Below, in pieces: positions 5,474-6,159 of a stretch of 6,159 nt of DNA (position 1 is its first letter; each line of letters opens with the position of its first letter). Source of the stretch: Bacteroidota bacterium (lineage in GTDB: Bacteria > Bacteroidota > Bacteroidia > Flavobacteriales_D > Crocinitomicaceae); contig JAJRQP010000194.1 in NCBI GenBank assembly GCA_024280195.1, positions 1-6,159 on the forward strand, read 5' to 3'. The notes below the pieces were generated by a model. The model was not told where the DNA came from and made no database searches. It saw only the letters and a program-made list of their open reading frames with translations. A program made the position numbers and the translations under genes.

Positions 5474-6031
5474 ATGAATAGAATTGCAAAAAGAATAAAA
5501 GATGTACGTAAGTTGAAAGGTCTTACACAAGAAGAGCTTGCAGAGCTTTCAAATGTGAATTTAAGAACAATTCAGCGAATTGAGAATAATAAAAATGAAC
5601 CAAGAAGGCAAACGTTAGTTTTAATATGTAATGTTTTAGCAATAGACATAAATGAGTTTGCAAACGGAGAAAGTATCAAAAGAAATACTCTTGGAAATAA
5701 AATAGTGAATGTGTTATTTTTAGTTGTGCTAAATTTAATATTAATGGGCATTGTCGGTTTTTTAACACTTGATTCTAAAGCAAATATTAACAGTGTATTT
5801 GGTGGTTTTTTATTGAGTGTTTTTATTCCTCTTTTTATTGTACAAATGACAAAAAAAATGAGCGGTTTAGAGCGGTTAATTAAATTTGGCTCGGGATATT
5901 TTTCCTACTTCCTCCTAGTAATCTTTAACCTTGGATTTCCAATAGGTTTCTTAACAGGTTTGTTTCCCTGCCTATTAATAAGCTTATTTATTTTATACTT
6001 TGGTTCATTATTAATTAGAAACTATACTTAA
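5474..6031 (+). CDS. XRE-family HTH protein with four predicted membrane segments
   Basis: A 185-residue protein. Residues 3-62 form a standard HTH_3/XRE DNA-binding domain: IAKRIKDVRKLKGLTQEELA, then the recognition-helix region NVNLRTIQRIENNKNEPR and the closing LVLICNVLAIDINEF. After a short linker the rest is hydrophobic, with four likely membrane helices at about 77-97, 106-124, 140-160 and 163-181. The second is followed by a basic loop (MTKKMSGLERLIKFG). With the HTH in the cytoplasm, an even number of helices puts both ends inside. The ATG at 5474 is chosen over an adjacent TTG at 5471 because it begins directly at the HTH helix. HTH proteins with membrane tails recur in Bacteroidota, but ligand and targets are generally unknown. 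No partner gene lies on the same strand; the gene is flanked by minus-strand genes on both sides. The membrane part is AT-rich, as expected for hydrophobic codons. Role as a membrane-held regulator is inferred. Confidence 0.85.
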   Translation: MNRIAKRIKDVRKLKGLTQEELAELSNVNLRTIQRIENNKNEPRRQTLVLICNVLAIDINEFANGESIKRNTLGNKIVNVLFLVVLNLILMGIVGFLTLDSKANINSVFGGFLLSVFIPLFIVQMTKKMSGLERLIKFGSGYFSYFLLVIFNLGFPIGFLTGLFPCLLISLFILYFGSLLIRNYT

Positions 6032-6041
6032 CCCTATTATT

Positions 6042-6159
6042 CTACCTCATCATTTTAGCAACGTACTTCCCAATAATATCAAACTCTAAATTGACAGTAC
6101 TCCCAACTTCTATTTGATGAAAGTTGGTGAACTCATATGTGTAAGGAATAATATGAACA
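6042..6159 (-). CDS. ribE: Riboflavin synthase, C-terminal end (partial)
   Basis: The gene enters from the right edge; its last 38 codons and TAG (6042-6044) are visible. The translated end (VHIIPYTYEFTNF, then VGSTVNLEFDIIGKYVAKMM) matches the C-terminus of the second lumazine-binding domain of the riboflavin synthase alpha chain, where IP(Y/H)T, VN(L/I)EFD and (G/A)KYV are typical. The enzyme dismutates two 6,7-dimethyl-8-ribityllumazine molecules into riboflavin and a pyrimidine, the last step of riboflavin synthesis. The catalytic N-terminal part is outside the window. The gene converges on the HTH-membrane gene with only 10 bases between the stop codons and no terminator in the gap. The gene is called ribE or ribC depending on the naming scheme. 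Confidence 0.88.
   Translation of the reverse strand, partial: VHIIPYTYEFTNFHQIEVGSTVNLEFDIIGKYVAKMMR

Noticed and set aside
5474..6031. Low GC of the HTH-membrane gene as a sign of horizontal transfer
   Set aside because: By hand count its HTH half has GC (about 35% in one 60-base row) like pdxJ rows (35-43%). Only the membrane half is low (about 27% in one row), which hydrophobic codons explain.

Overview
The window looks like chromosomal DNA of a Bacteroidota member, most likely of the order Flavobacteriales. The support is a secreted protein with a type IX secretion (T9SS) C-terminal sorting domain, several exact matches to the Bacteroidota -7 promoter element TAnnTTTG, no clear Shine-Dalgarno sequences before most genes, low GC, and Bacteroidota-type PdxJ and NAD kinase sequences. 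The genus cannot be fixed from sequence reading alone.

Layout. Positions 1-1136 (+) hold the 3' end of a large cell-surface or secreted modular protein: an Fn3-like end, a GEVED domain, a PKD domain and a T9SS type A sorting domain. Two hairpins follow, the second a strong intrinsic terminator. A non-coding stretch then runs to a minus-strand terminator at 1477-1505. The minus-strand block 4311->1531 encodes, in transcription order, a CBS-CBS-ACT-like protein, NAD kinase (3-nt gap, probably translationally coupled) and, after about 100 nt with its own candidate promoter, an exported cyclophilin-FKBP fusion. Divergent from this block and 66 nt away is pdxJ (pyridoxine 5'-phosphate synthase, +). 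Its stop codon abuts the stop of a convergent 65-codon TPR-like small gene (-). A 184-nt divergent intergenic region separates that small gene from a gene for a HTH_XRE protein with four predicted membrane segments (+). The right edge holds the last 38 codons of riboflavin synthase (-).

How the genes relate. Three cofactor genes lie close together: nadK (NADP), pdxJ (pyridoxal phosphate) and ribE (flavins). The CBS-ACT-like protein next to nadK is a plausible nucleotide-sensing partner. The immunophilin fusion probably works on protein folding outside the cytoplasm. The membrane-bound HTH protein and the small TPR-like protein share an intergenic region and are the least understood genes here. 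I see no phage, transposon, CRISPR, RNA gene or clear new multi-gene system. The best leads are the dual immunophilin, the CBS-ACT/nadK pair, and the HTH-membrane protein with its palindrome-containing upstream region.
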